From assembly GCA_023653055.1 (NCBI GenBank), contig JAMNXR010000023.1:1-32639 (forward strand): 32,639 nt of DNA, read 5' to 3'. Position numbers and translations under genes: made by a program. The number at the start of each line of letters is the position of its first letter. Positions within the stretch are counted from its first letter, which is position 1. This document shows positions 22,907 through 31,497 of this stretch, piece after piece. This DNA is from Burkholderiaceae bacterium. Lineage in GTDB: Bacteria > Pseudomonadota > Gammaproteobacteria > Burkholderiales > Burkholderiaceae_B. Under the pieces are notes generated by a model that saw only the letters and a program-made list of their open reading frames with translations, was not told where the DNA came from and searched no databases.

Positions 22907-23698
22907 TTAGTTTTTATACGTCGGATCCGTACGATCAAGTTTACGAATCAATGCAGGCCACTCTAGATCACCAAAACGACGCCGCGTGCTGGCTTGGTAG
23001 TTTTTCCATGTTTCTTCTAACACTCTTTCGGATACCTTTACCATAGGCGAATTGCATGCCATGGCGGCGAGTTGTGCATAGCAGGAGAGCTCCAAGCGGT
23101 GCATCCAGTTAAAGGTTTCGCCAATTGTCACACCTGCCACGAGTGCACCATGATTACGCAACATCAGTACGTTATTGTTTCCGAGATCTTTTACAAGTGA
23201 GGCTTTTTCAGTGTCGAGCAGAACAACGCCCTCATAGTCATGGTACGCAATCTTTAGAAACCGCATTGAGGTTTGATTCAACGGCAGTACGCCGCACTCC
23301 AAGGAAGAGACGGCCATAGAGGCCCAGCTGTGTGTATGCAAGACACAACCCACATCGTGACGCGCCTCGTGTACCGCGCTGTGGATCACAGCACCCGCAC
23401 GATTGACACCATAGCCAAGACTGCCAAAATCTGGACCGCCCAACACCTTGCCTGAAAAATCGATCTTCAACAGACTCGACGCAGTAATTTCCTCATACAT
23501 CATGCCGTAGGGATTGATGAGATAGACACCTTCTTCACCCGGAATCCGCGCGGAGATATGGTTGGCAATCATGTCCGACAAGCCGTATATATCGACCAAT
23601 CGATAACAGGCAGCCAGATCAACACGTGCCTGCCACTCGGCATCAGACACTTTGCCTTTTAGGGACGGGATTTCCAGGTAGCCATCTTTTGCTTTCAT
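22907..23698 (-). CDS. Class II aldolase/adducin family protein
   Basis: The 263-residue protein has the class II aldolase fold. The N-terminal helix LAACYRLVDIYGLSDMIANH is followed by SARIPGEEGVYLINPYGMM, the metal-binding LHTHSWASMAVS near 119-130, and a later MLRNHGALVAG that supplies the third histidine. Members include fuculose-phosphate aldolases, ribulose-phosphate epimerases and uncharacterised decarboxylases. The full-length class without a specific substrate motif is usually annotated only by family. A strong AAGGAG site precedes the ATG. It sits third in the minus-strand operon and could split or decarboxylate the product of the other enzymes. Confidence 0.9.
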   Translation of the reverse strand: MKAKDGYLEIPSLKGKVSDAEWQARVDLAACYRLVDIYGLSDMIANHISARIPGEEGVYLINPYGMMYEEITASSLLKIDFSGKVLGGPDFGSLGYGVNRAGAVIHSAVHEARHDVGCVLHTHSWASMAVSSLECGVLPLNQTSMRFLKIAYHDYEGVVLLDTEKASLVKDLGNNNVLMLRNHGALVAGVTIGETFNWMHRLELSCYAQLAAMACNSPMVKVSERVLEETWKNYQASTRRRFGDLEWPALIRKLDRTDPTYKN

Positions 23699-23751
23699 GT
23701 TGTCTCCTTGCTGCGGGTTGATGAGTATGATTTTTAGGACTTTTCAATTAC

Positions 23752-24513
23752 TTAATTACGTTGACCAAACTGCAAGAGTAAAAACTCTGCACCCGTCTCG
23801 CTTGACTCGACCGTAAACGACACGTCGGCAGGTTCGCTAAAAAAGACCGAGGACTCGCCAAAATCACGATCGGAATACTTTAAAACACCTTGAATATTGA
23901 CTAAGTACTGACCGCTACTTTGTGTGGTGGACTGAATCATGAAGGTTTGGTTGGGACCCAGCCTGACGATACAAGCGGACAGACCGTCATCAAGCGAATA
24001 GTGGCTATTGTCAAAAAGTCGCTCCATGACGGGCTTATCCAAATGACCCAATACAGCTTGGGTACTTTTGACGAAGGGAATCGAAAAATGTCGTTTTTTC
24101 GAAGGACGCAGTTTTTCACGATAGCCTTCCTTGTGCAGATAGATCGCACCTGGATCCTTACGGGGACGCAAAGCAAAATAAGAGAGTCCTTGCTGACTCG
24201 CCGTGATGGGACCATAACCCGTATAAGCGTCCGTGTAATGCACCACCGAAGGACCCAGCTTGCCCTCGGTCCGCCCCATCTGGCCTTCTCCCTCAAAAAA
24301 CACCTGAAATTGTTCCACCTCATGAAAATGCGGGTGAATAATTTCTTGTGGTGTCATCTCAATTAAGAAAGCCTGCGGTGAGACAGCGTTGCCGTCTTGC
24401 GAAGCTGAATCAGAAGGCCGGAGAAAATCTGTCCTCCAGTGCACCTCGCCACTCTCCATGCGAGACAGTCTTCTGTTTGCAAAGGACTCTTGCTTTGTTG
24501 AAACGTGAATCAT
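23752..24513 (-). CDS. Cupin-like hypothetical protein
   Basis: The 253-residue protein is probably a cupin. The segment QEIIHPHFHEVEQFQVFFEG near 54-73 fits the first cupin motif (H-x-H-x3-E-x-F-V/Q), and a second barrel half may lie around 160-250 (SACIVRLGPNQTF, FLLLQFG). It may bind a metal and act as an isomerase or dioxygenase, but I cannot assign a reaction. The start was placed at ATG 24513 because AGGAGG lies nine bases upstream; a TTG at 24522 would touch that site. It lies second in the operon, 24 bases after the TPP enzyme. Confidence 0.7.
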   Translation of the reverse strand: MIHVSTKQESFANRRLSRMESGEVHWRTDFLRPSDSASQDGNAVSPQAFLIEMTPQEIIHPHFHEVEQFQVFFEGEGQMGRTEGKLGPSVVHYTDAYTGYGPITASQQGLSYFALRPRKDPGAIYLHKEGYREKLRPSKKRHFSIPFVKSTQAVLGHLDKPVMERLFDNSHYSLDDGLSACIVRLGPNQTFMIQSTTQSSGQYLVNIQGVLKYSDRDFGESSVFFSEPADVSFTVESSETGAEFLLLQFGQRN

Positions 24514-24537
24514 GACGGTCAACCTCCTGAAGTGAAT

Positions 24538-26184
24538 TTAACCCCGCATCGCCTTAAGTTGTTCTGGGTAGCCGGATGGATCAATCGAGACATCAAGTAA
24601 TGAGGGACCGTTATGAGCCAACGCTTGCTGCATGCCCTCTATCAACCCTTGCTCAGAGCTGATGCGAATACCCAAACCACCCAGCGCTCCCATCGTCGCA
24701 GCAAAATCGTGATGACGCCATCTCACGCCCTCAGACTTCATTGATCGACTCTGTTGCTTGATATCAATTAGAGAAAGCGCGCTGTCGTTAAAGACAATCA
24801 CAATCACGTTGGCCTGCTGCTCGACCGCTGTACAGAGCTCGCCTAAACACATCATCAAACCGCCATCACCTGTAAAGGCGAGGACCGGTGCGTTTCGGTC
24901 TTGGACGGCTGCGGCGATCGCAGCAGGCAAGGCAAAGGCCATCGTCGCCAAACCATTGGAGATGAGTACATCACCGGCACGCTCTGCGGGGAAAAATCCC
25001 GCTACAGAAAACATGTGTGCACCAGCATCAATTGAAAACATAGGCTTGACGCCAGCCACTCGGCAGCACTGTGCAGCCAGTTGTGCGACCCGATCAGGTG
25101 CGACACCGTATTTGACAGGCAAGTATGTCAGCTGCTTTTGTGCGTCCTCGCGCAACGCGTCAAGCGCAGGCAGACTCCAGTGGCTTTGCTCAACGTGCCC
25201 CGAAGCGATCAACGTATGCAGGATGTCCGTCAACGAGCCCACTACACCTATTTCAGGTTTTACATAATGAATAGGATGCTCACAGGCGGCGATATCCACC
25301 ACATGCGTCGTATAGCGCCAAGGTTGCAAAATCAATTCCACAGGATCCATACCGATCAAGATCATCAAATCTGCCGCTGCAATCGCCTCCTGTTCAAGCG
25401 AGCCCCCGGTAAAAATACCCACCACACGGGGGTCCGAGTCAGACACCACGCCCTTTGCTTTGTAGGTCGTCAGCACAGCACAATCCAAGGCATCGACAAA
25501 CTTTCTGATCGCCTCTGCGTGCGCGCGCGCCTCTAAACCCAGAACAACAATAGGCTGACGCGCCTGCTTGAGTCTCAATCCGAGCGCCTGTATTTGATCC
25601 GCAGACGAAACACCATGCGCAGGAGACTGCGCCAAGGGACGCACCTCATTGGTTAGAATTCCTGACCGTACAGAGACTATCTTGCGCGCAGTCTCAGAAG
25701 TCAGCTCAATATGCACGGGTCCCATGGGCTCGGTGCAAGCCAGAGCCAGTAACGCATCAATCTCTGCCTCAGGGTCGTCGGACTCGAGCCGACTCGTTGC
25801 CTTTACGATCGGCGCTAAGACCGCTTTTTGATCAAAAACCTGATGCGTAATGTAGGACAGTTGCTTGGGAGTAAAGCCATCGGTCAATACCACTACAGGC
25901 GCGCGATCCAAGCTCGCATACGCCACACCATTGGCACTGTTGGTGAGACCAGGCCCTTTGGTCATCAGCGCTACACCCGGTACACCCGTCGTCTCAGATA
26001 GCGCACCCGCCATCATGACGGCTGCATTCTCAGTTTTTGTGAGGATAAATTCGATCTGTTCAGCAGAGGCGGCAGCGATGACATCCAGCGAGGAGCCTCC
26101 ACCAGGCAGGCCGAATATTTTTTTAACCCCCCTCTGCCCGAACTTACGCACTAATAACTGTGCGATCGTAATTTCTTCGCTCAT
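24538..26184 (-). CDS. Thiamine pyrophosphate enzyme, acetolactate synthase-like
   Basis: The 548-residue protein has the three domains of the TPP enzyme family. The N-terminal Pyr domain has FGLPGGGSSLDVI and the cofactor-activating Glu in TKTENAAVMMAGA near 50-53. The central domain includes VVLGLEARA. The C-terminal PP domain has the GDGGLMM...N motif for Mg-TPP binding (GDGGLMMCLGELCTAVEQQ, then FND). No ACT-type regulatory subunit follows, so it is not a standard IlvB. Related enzymes decarboxylate keto acids or cleave alpha-hydroxy acyl-CoA. It is first in the minus-strand operon and divergent, 75 bases away, from a solute-binding protein gene, with which it may share control. Confidence 0.88.
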   Translation of the reverse strand: MSEEITIAQLLVRKFGQRGVKKIFGLPGGGSSLDVIAAASAEQIEFILTKTENAAVMMAGALSETTGVPGVALMTKGPGLTNSANGVAYASLDRAPVVVLTDGFTPKQLSYITHQVFDQKAVLAPIVKATSRLESDDPEAEIDALLALACTEPMGPVHIELTSETARKIVSVRSGILTNEVRPLAQSPAHGVSSADQIQALGLRLKQARQPIVVLGLEARAHAEAIRKFVDALDCAVLTTYKAKGVVSDSDPRVVGIFTGGSLEQEAIAAADLMILIGMDPVELILQPWRYTTHVVDIAACEHPIHYVKPEIGVVGSLTDILHTLIASGHVEQSHWSLPALDALREDAQKQLTYLPVKYGVAPDRVAQLAAQCCRVAGVKPMFSIDAGAHMFSVAGFFPAERAGDVLISNGLATMAFALPAAIAAAVQDRNAPVLAFTGDGGLMMCLGELCTAVEQQANVIVIVFNDSALSLIDIKQQSRSMKSEGVRWRHHDFAATMGALGGLGIRISSEQGLIEGMQQALAHNGPSLLDVSIDPSGYPEQLKAMRG

Positions 26185-26259
26185 TGCCTTGTCTCTTCTT
26201 TCATTTTTTTTGATAGACCGTTAATCTAAAGAGAATAACTTAAAAAATGGAGACAATTC

Positions 26260-27249
26260 ATGACCCGCTCTTACCTAAAGTCCAAGATTTGCTTGCGACT
26301 CTCCCTACTGTTTTTCGGCGCCTGCCTCGCTACGCAAGCCTCGAGTCAAGGCAACTATCCCTCCCAACCCATCCGCTTAATTGTCAGTTTTGCGGCTGGT
26401 GGTCCTACGGATGTCTTTGCACGACTCGTTGCCTCCAAACTAGAAAAGGAACTCGGCCAACCCATTATTGTGGAAAACAAGCCAGGAGGCGGCTCCAACA
26501 TCGGCTCGGAGTTTGTTGCCAAAGCCAAACCCGATGGCTACACACTGCTAGTGGGTACAGTGGCAAATACAACCAACATGGGTATCTACAAAAACCTCGG
26601 CTACGACACCGTCCGAGACTTTGCGCCGATCACGCAGATTATGTCCTCCCCAAGCGTCTTAGTCGTCAATACTGACATGCCCGTAAAGACCTTGGATGAA
26701 CTCATTGCCTACGTCAAAGCACGACCAGGCAAACTGAACTACGCCTCCTCAGGTGCCGGCGGGATGCAACATCATGCAGGAGAAATGCTCAAGTTGCGCG
26801 CGGGTATTGATGTCCTGCACATTCCCTACAAAGGCGCAGCACCCGCATTGACGGACGTCATTGGCGGAACAGTGAACATAGGATTTAAAACTGCAAGCGG
26901 TGTGATGCCCGCTATTCAGAGCGGTAAAGTCCGGCCAATCGCCGTCGCAGGTAGCCATCGCCTGGCTCAATTACCAGACGTTCCCACCATGGCCGAAGCA
27001 GGTATGCCAGGTGTCGAGGCAGACTCCTGGAACGGATTGTTTGCACCAGCCGGCACGCCTCCCGCCATCATCAACAAACTTGCCGATGCCACGATTGCAA
27101 TTCTCAAAACGCAAGAAATCAAAGAACGTTTTGCGGGAATCGCTGCCACCCCCGTTGGTAACTCACCCGCAGAGTTTTCACAGTATGTGAAAGATGAAGT
27201 GGCCAAATGGAGCAAGATCGCGAAAGAAGCGAATGTTCAGTTGAATTAG
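26260..27249 (+). CDS. Bug-family (TctC-like) tripartite tricarboxylate transporter substrate-binding protein
   Basis: The 329-residue protein has a signal peptide ending near ATQASSQ. The mature Bug pattern follows: YPSQPIRLIVSFAAGGPTDV, ENKPGGGSNIGSEFVAKA, PDGYTLLVG, YASSGAGG, HIPYKGAAPALTDVIGG and WNGLFAPAGTPP. It binds a carboxylate in the periplasm, with the two ligand loops at the positions given. No TctA or TctB membrane subunit is in the window, so it is an orphan receptor, as is common in Alcaligenaceae. A GGAG site precedes the ATG. It is divergent from the TPP-enzyme operon and probably brings in or senses the substrate of that pathway. Confidence 0.93.
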   Translation: MTRSYLKSKICLRLSLLFFGACLATQASSQGNYPSQPIRLIVSFAAGGPTDVFARLVASKLEKELGQPIIVENKPGGGSNIGSEFVAKAKPDGYTLLVGTVANTTNMGIYKNLGYDTVRDFAPITQIMSSPSVLVVNTDMPVKTLDELIAYVKARPGKLNYASSGAGGMQHHAGEMLKLRAGIDVLHIPYKGAAPALTDVIGGTVNIGFKTASGVMPAIQSGKVRPIAVAGSHRLAQLPDVPTMAEAGMPGVEADSWNGLFAPAGTPPAIINKLADATIAILKTQEIKERFAGIAATPVGNSPAEFSQYVKDEVAKWSKIAKEANVQLN

Positions 27250-27280
27250 TTTGAAAACGGAACAGAAAGATGATTTTTAT

Positions 27281-27308
27281 TGGCTCACGTAATTAATACG
27301 TTGAGCCA
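27281..27308. terminator. Hairpin between the converging Bug receptor and HigA-like genes
   Basis: TGGCTCA at 27281-27287 is exactly reversed as TGAGCCA at 27302-27308. CGT/ACG extends the stem with one bulged T, and TATTT follows on the plus strand. It could end both converging transcripts, but the T-run is short. Confidence 0.45.
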
Positions 27309-27330
27309 TATTTCGATTTACAAGAAATCA

Positions 27331-27639
27331 TCACTGACCTGGTGCAGAACGATTTATCGAACGTCGAAACCTCAACAGTTTGAGTGACAATTCAAACCCG
27401 CAAGCATGGGCATATTTAGACAAAGTAGCCCAACTTGGATTCGAATTCCCTTTTTCTAAACGGCTAACATTACTTTTTTGAGTTTGCATCCTTTCAGCGA
27501 CTTGTTCCTGCGTCAGCCCTGCTTTCGTTCGCATTGAGAGGAGTTGATCAATTAAGTGGAACTCACGCTCAAGCTGAATATATTCGGCTTTAACTTCCGG
27601 ATTAGAAAAAGCTTTCTTTTTTAATTTTTGAAGGGTCAT
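27331..27639 (-). CDS. XRE-family antitoxin (HigA-like)
   Basis: The 102-residue protein has a helix-turn-helix of the XRE type in its C-terminal half: SMRTKAGLTQEQVAERMQTQ, then KSNVSRLEKGNSNPSWATLS. The N-terminal part is a charged helix, LKKKAFSNPEVKAEYIQLER, which fits toxin-binding segments of HigA proteins. Its start overlaps the toxin stop by four bases (ATGA). In this reversed order, toxin first, it matches higBA operons. It should neutralise the toxin and repress the operon through the palindrome upstream. Confidence 0.88.
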   Translation of the reverse strand: MTLQKLKKKAFSNPEVKAEYIQLEREFHLIDQLLSMRTKAGLTQEQVAERMQTQKSNVSRLEKGNSNPSWATLSKYAHACGFELSLKLLRFRRSINRSAPGQ

Positions 27640-27959
27640 TTTTTTTGTACCTCTCTTTGTCTTACTCGAGCAAGTTCGAGCTCATATTTTGGCGTTTTTG
27701 AAGACTTTTTTACAAAAACATTTAGCACAAAAATATGTTTGCCTTGTGCGTAACAAAACAGCCCGCGTCCGATGCCTTCTTGAGATTTAGCTCTTATTTC
27801 AAATAAGCCATCTCCCATCGCATCAGTGTGAGGGGGACCCAAGTTAGCGCCATGCCTCTCCATTAATTCTAAAAGCTTGATCATTCTCGCTTGTATTTTA
27901 GGAGGCATCATAAGAATTTTCTTTTCGACACCCTCATAAAATTCAATTTTCCAAAGCAT
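27636..27959 (-). CDS. RelE/HigB-like toxin (phage Gp49 family)
   Basis: The 107-residue basic protein follows the Gp49-like RelE/HigB family pattern: IEFYEGVEKKILMMPPKIQA at the start, then LLELMERHGANLGPPHTDAM, GDGLFEIRAKSQEGIGRGLF, and YAQGKHIFVLNVFVKKSSKT, ending in a helix ELELARVRQRE. Such toxins cut mRNA on the ribosome. The Arg in FEIRAK and the later Lys residues fit the active-site region of the family. The gene starts 15 bases downstream of the palindromic operator. The stop overlaps the antitoxin start. I see no damage, so the pair should be active. Confidence 0.88.
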   Translation of the reverse strand: MLWKIEFYEGVEKKILMMPPKIQARMIKLLELMERHGANLGPPHTDAMGDGLFEIRAKSQEGIGRGLFCYAQGKHIFVLNVFVKKSSKTPKYELELARVRQREVQKK

Positions 27960-27973
27960 ATTCTACACTTTAT

Positions 27974-27995
27974 TAGTTATCATATATGATAACTA
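27974..27995. promoter_or_regulatory. Perfect 22-bp palindromic operator of the HigBA-like pair
   Basis: The half-site TAGTTATCATA at 27974-27984 is followed immediately by its exact reverse complement at 27985-27995. It overlaps the predicted -10 box of the pair, so bound antitoxin would block transcription. Confidence 0.85.
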
Positions 27996-28007
27996 TATTT
28001 AAGTCAT
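27979..28007 (-). promoter_or_regulatory. Promoter of the HigBA-like pair
   Basis: On the minus strand, ATGACT (28007-28002) and TATGAT (27984-27979) lie 17 bases apart. They match the sigma-70 boxes at four and five of six positions. Transcription would start near 27972, about 13 bases before the toxin ATG. Confidence 0.6.
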
Positions 28008-28065
28008 TTTTAGGTGAAATGGTATGTGTTAATCGTTGGCTAGCTTAGCTTTTAAAGCGGCCACA

Positions 28066-28263
28066 TCAATGAACCGTTCGAGCAATCCAATACATGATAC
28101 CCACCAAGGCGGAAGCCCCACCCAATAGGCGCCATGTCATACCGTGAAGCTTCCGGTGTAAGTCTGCCTTGGTCGCAAAACTATCTAGACGCGTCTCAAT
28201 GCGCGCTAGACGGCCGCGCGCATCTACTGCAAATACTTCTAAATCACTAATTCGGGTTTCCAT
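28066..28263 (-). CDS. Small coiled-coil protein with C-terminal membrane helix
   Basis: The 65-residue protein starts METRISDLEVFAVDARGRLA, with a heptad-like pattern of a short coiled coil continuing in RIETRLDSFATKADLH. It ends in one membrane segment, LLGGASALVGIMYWIA. Small proteins of this plan (coiled coil plus one helix) recur in proteobacterial chromosomes and prophages without known function. The start at ATG 28263 is preferred over an in-frame TTG at 28320 because the coiled coil begins there; neither has a strong ribosome site. It stands alone between the HigBA pair and an MFS gene. Confidence 0.65.
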   Translation of the reverse strand: METRISDLEVFAVDARGRLARIETRLDSFATKADLHRKLHGMTWRLLGGASALVGIMYWIARTVH

Positions 28264-28371
28264 TTTGCTTGTCCACAAGTGCAGGCAATAGATCTTCTCA
28301 AACTCTATCTCTACCGACAAGTCAAAAAGTGAAACAAACTGTCAATGCATATTATGAGACGAACTGTTTAA

Positions 28372-29592
28372 TCAAGTGCTTTTTTGCTGCAACAACAAAA
28401 ATCCAGACAGAACTGCCAAGGCTCCCACGACGCCATAAGACAAACCATAATCATCAAAAGACGTGACCGTTACCGAAAACAGCGAAGGCAACAACAACAC
28501 GCCCGCGAACATCAAGCCTGAGCCTAAGCCTGTCGCCTCGGTTCTCTGGGCTCCACCCAAGCGTGCCCACTCTGCATACGCCAGCCCTGTAAACCCACTC
28601 GCTGTGGTACCCGCAACAGCACATAGCGAGAGTATCAACCAAGGTGCCCAGTTCAGCCCAAACTGCCCGGTCAGAAATGCAGTCCCACCCATAATGAAAC
28701 CCTGCCACGCCAACAGCATCTGTGCGGAAATCCACTTGTCCGCCAGCCAGCCCCATATTGGTCGACTGATCACGGCCGCCAATTGATAGATCGCCAACGC
28801 CCACCCTGCTTGCACCAAATCAAAGCCCGTTTTGCTAGTCAAGTGCACAGTCAAAAAAGCGATAAAGCAAAGTTGAATCCCACCGTAAATGAAACTCACG
28901 AACGACAGTCGCCGAAGTTCAGGGCGATCGAACAAGATTTGCACCGGTGCGAACAGTCCTTTGCTTAAAATTTGACGCGTCGGGTCACGATCAACGTCCC
29001 ACGAGCGGCGCACGCACTCTAGCAACAACACTGCCGCTATCACCGGCACCGTTTGCCAAAGTAAGGCCGCTTGCCATCCCAAACTCAACGTGAGCGGCGC
29101 CATCACCAGACCCGCCAACACCCCACCTAAAGGGACACCAATCTGTCGGATCGACAACACCAGATTCATCACACGCGGCGGGGTACGGGGCACCAGCAAG
29201 TGAGCGCTCGCAGGTGCGGTTGCACCATAGGCCAAGCCTAATAACGCTGCCCCAATGACCACTGAGACAACGCTCCCGAGAGAGCATGCCAACAGCATCG
29301 CTAGTGTTGCGATCAATACCAGTTGGCTCACTCTCACCGCACCAAAGCGTCGGATAAAACGCGGCGATAGTAAAGCTGAAATAATGCCTACACCGTAGAC
29401 TGTAGAAACAAAAAAACCAACAAGTGTTCCCGGCACCTGAAGGTCCTTGGCGATCACGGGCGCCACGACCGGAAAGGAATACGCCGCCATCGTCGCCAAG
29501 CTTTGAGTTGCTAGCGTTGCAATCAACGGAAAGACCGGAAACCTCAAATTCTCAGGCGTCTGGTTGGCAAGCGGCAAACGGTGATCAACCAT
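28372..29592 (-). CDS. MFS transporter
   Basis: The 406-residue protein has about twelve hydrophobic segments. Helices 2-3 are joined by LLSPRFIRRFGAVRVSQ near 65-80, a variant of the MFS loop motif. Helix 4 holds GAALLGLAYGATAPASAHLL. The second half repeats the loop as ISRPIWGWLADKWIS. The pattern is like CynX/NimT-type or nitrate/cyanate-type and aromatic-acid carriers, but the substrate is not assigned. The start was set at ATG 29592, with GTGAG five bases upstream; a GTG three codons earlier is possible. It lies 58 bases after the HipA stop, on the same strand. Confidence 0.87.
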   Translation of the reverse strand: MVDHRLPLANQTPENLRFPVFPLIATLATQSLATMAAYSFPVVAPVIAKDLQVPGTLVGFFVSTVYGVGIISALLSPRFIRRFGAVRVSQLVLIATLAMLLACSLGSVVSVVIGAALLGLAYGATAPASAHLLVPRTPPRVMNLVLSIRQIGVPLGGVLAGLVMAPLTLSLGWQAALLWQTVPVIAAVLLLECVRRSWDVDRDPTRQILSKGLFAPVQILFDRPELRRLSFVSFIYGGIQLCFIAFLTVHLTSKTGFDLVQAGWALAIYQLAAVISRPIWGWLADKWISAQMLLAWQGFIMGGTAFLTGQFGLNWAPWLILSLCAVAGTTASGFTGLAYAEWARLGGAQRTEATGLGSGLMFAGVLLLPSLFSVTVTSFDDYGLSYGVVGALAVLSGFLLLQQKST

Positions 29593-29650
29593 AAATCTCA
29601 CTTTGCTTTTGAGGGTTTGTATTGTGCATGTCTTGGGCTCAGATATTGAA

Positions 29651-30994
29651 TTAAATACGAGTCCGTCCGAGCAACTCCGACCGGCCGATCACCGCTCGTT
29701 CATCTTTCAATTGCTCTGGAGCAGAAAAGCCTGCTTCGATAATCGCTTCGCTTAACCCTTTAAATTGGATTTGCGATTTGGAGCTCCTCACTGAAGTCAT
29801 TCCTTCGTTCCAAGCATGGACCATATTATTGGCAACCGTTTGCCAACGCGACTCATTCTTTGCCGCTTGGATGACTTCTCTGCCTACCTCTACCGCTGAC
29901 TGACACAACTGTTCCACCATCTCCGCATAATGCTTAGGTGATATTCCCAAACGAGACTTAAAGAAACGCTCCAAATTTTTACCCGCGACCCAACTTTGAC
30001 GTCCGTCGATCGGCAGCGCGGGAGGATTATTGACATACCGAGGATAAGCCTGTGTGGTCACAAGATCGTAGACCGGCGTGTAAGCAACATCGTTAAATCC
30101 CTTGTAAAACAGCGCAATATTTTTGGCATGACAATCGGCATTTCTCACCACGTAGTTCGTCAGCATGTGCCACGCGAACTGCACGAGTTGCGCTTGAGTG
30201 ATGGCGTTTGGCAGGTACGCACGCGTCGCACCCAACACGCGCTCAGTCGTAGTCGCATACTTTTCGTGTGGCGGGAGTCCCAGCAAGCCGCATGCATCTT
30301 CAACCCCATGCGTGGCTAAACCTTGCGCATCAACATCAAAACGATCAACGATCAACACGCCTCCATCCTCAGACATACGTGTTTTAGCAACCGGCACGAC
30401 ATTTAAGCGCTCCAGCACGCGCATGGTGTAGAACTCGTTAAAACCTAAATAAGGTGTATTGTCGTTAGAGCCCTTGATTATGTGACGACTAGTACGTAAC
30501 GTCGGCTTTCCTGATAGATAGCTAGGCGCGTCTACATCATTCTCAGGCGCGAGAAACTTGGGCACCATGCCAGAGATAGACGCGCGAGCATACCGACGCA
30601 CTAAACTCGCAAAATGCTGCGTGGTGTTGTCGGCTTTTAATAATGTTTCAACCTGAAGCGGCTCCAGATCTCCAGCAGACTCGCTCCCTTCTGGGGTGAC
30701 GGTGACCCGCCCGATTCCCATTCCTCCAACTACTGCTAACAAAGATAGATCAGTGCCATCTAATAAGGGTCCGAACTCTTCGCGGATGATGCCGAGTAAA
30801 TAACCTTCGGGTAAATTTTGACGAAAAAATGGATGTAGGTCGCGCGGCCAACGCCAAGCTTCTGCGCGTACCGGCATTGTCAGACTGACGAACTCGCTCT
30901 GATCAGTTTCAGGTAAATAACTGAGGACATATTCGTCACGCTCCCGATAAAGTTTGGCGACAACATTTCCACGCACGCGAACATCAAGCCTCAC
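29651..30994 (-). CDS. hipA: HipA-family serine/threonine kinase toxin
   Basis: The 447-residue protein carries the HipA N-terminal domain (HPFFRQNLPEGYLLG near 54-68) and kinase core. ASISGMVPKFLAP at 138-150 is the P-loop-like region that holds the autophosphorylated serine in E. coli HipA. RNADCHAKNIALFY at 284-297 supplies catalytic Asp287 and Asn292, and YDL at 309-311 supplies metal-binding Asp310. E. coli HipA phosphorylates glutamyl-tRNA synthetase and drives persistence. The family is broad, so the target here is open. The start overlaps the hipB stop by four bases (ATGA). All key residues are present, so it looks active. Confidence 0.93.
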   Translation of the reverse strand: MRLDVRVRGNVVAKLYRERDEYVLSYLPETDQSEFVSLTMPVRAEAWRWPRDLHPFFRQNLPEGYLLGIIREEFGPLLDGTDLSLLAVVGGMGIGRVTVTPEGSESAGDLEPLQVETLLKADNTTQHFASLVRRYARASISGMVPKFLAPENDVDAPSYLSGKPTLRTSRHIIKGSNDNTPYLGFNEFYTMRVLERLNVVPVAKTRMSEDGGVLIVDRFDVDAQGLATHGVEDACGLLGLPPHEKYATTTERVLGATRAYLPNAITQAQLVQFAWHMLTNYVVRNADCHAKNIALFYKGFNDVAYTPVYDLVTTQAYPRYVNNPPALPIDGRQSWVAGKNLERFFKSRLGISPKHYAEMVEQLCQSAVEVGREVIQAAKNESRWQTVANNMVHAWNEGMTSVRSSKSQIQFKGLSEAIIEAGFSAPEQLKDERAVIGRSELLGRTRI

Positions 30995-31254
30995 CTTTGA
31001 TCATCCTGGCGCTGCTCGACAAGGATATCCTCGATCGTGCGTGTGAAGCCCTGTTTAACAGGCTTAAGATCGAACCCTGTAGCCTCTAGCAGTCTCAACA
31101 GCGCTGAAACGCTCATATCTCCTTTGGCGAGCGTCTCCATACGTGCGACCGTTGCGCGCGAGACTCCCGCCCTCCGGGCGAGCATCTCTTGACTCAAGCC
31201 GGCGTCTTGGCGAGCACTACGCAATAGGTCTGCAATATCTGCAAGCGTTGTCAT
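30991..31254 (-). CDS. hipB: HipB-like XRE antitoxin
   Basis: The 87-residue protein has a helix-turn-helix at about 5-60: LADIADLLRSARQDAGLSQE, then MLARRAGVSRATVARMETLA. A GDMSVSALLRLLEATGF turn leads to a C-terminal tail that may contact HipA. It precedes hipA with an ATGA overlap, the same order as E. coli hipBA. It should bind HipA and repress the operon from the site over the promoter at 31294-31322. Confidence 0.9.
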   Translation of the reverse strand: MTTLADIADLLRSARQDAGLSQEMLARRAGVSRATVARMETLAKGDMSVSALLRLLEATGFDLKPVKQGFTRTIEDILVEQRQDDQR

Positions 31255-31293
31255 TGTGTCTTATGAGCATCAAAAAATACATAATTTATACAT

Positions 31294-31322
31294 ATTGTAG
31301 CTCTAAAGTTACAATAAGGCAA
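31294..31322 (-). promoter_or_regulatory. hipBA promoter with overlapping inverted repeat
   Basis: On the minus strand, TTGCCT (31322-31317) and TACAAT (31299-31294) are separated by exactly 17 bases. The inverted repeat ATTGTAGCT/AGTTACAAT, with one mismatch and four central bases CTAA, spans 31294-31315 and covers the -10 box, as expected for a HipB operator. The sequence differs from the E. coli HipB site (TATCC-N8-GGATA). Confidence 0.55.
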
Positions 31323-31497
31323 TTTATATCTTGCATTGCTTTCACTGCTGTCTACTTTCTTACTCATACCGTCGGAGCTAACAAAAACTTAAATAGACTT
31401 TCATAGAAAATAATTTTTTTGTTTATTGTGAATATTTTGATTTGAGTTCACCTGTTAATATTTTTTATTCAAACTGTTGTGTTGAGACGCATCACTC

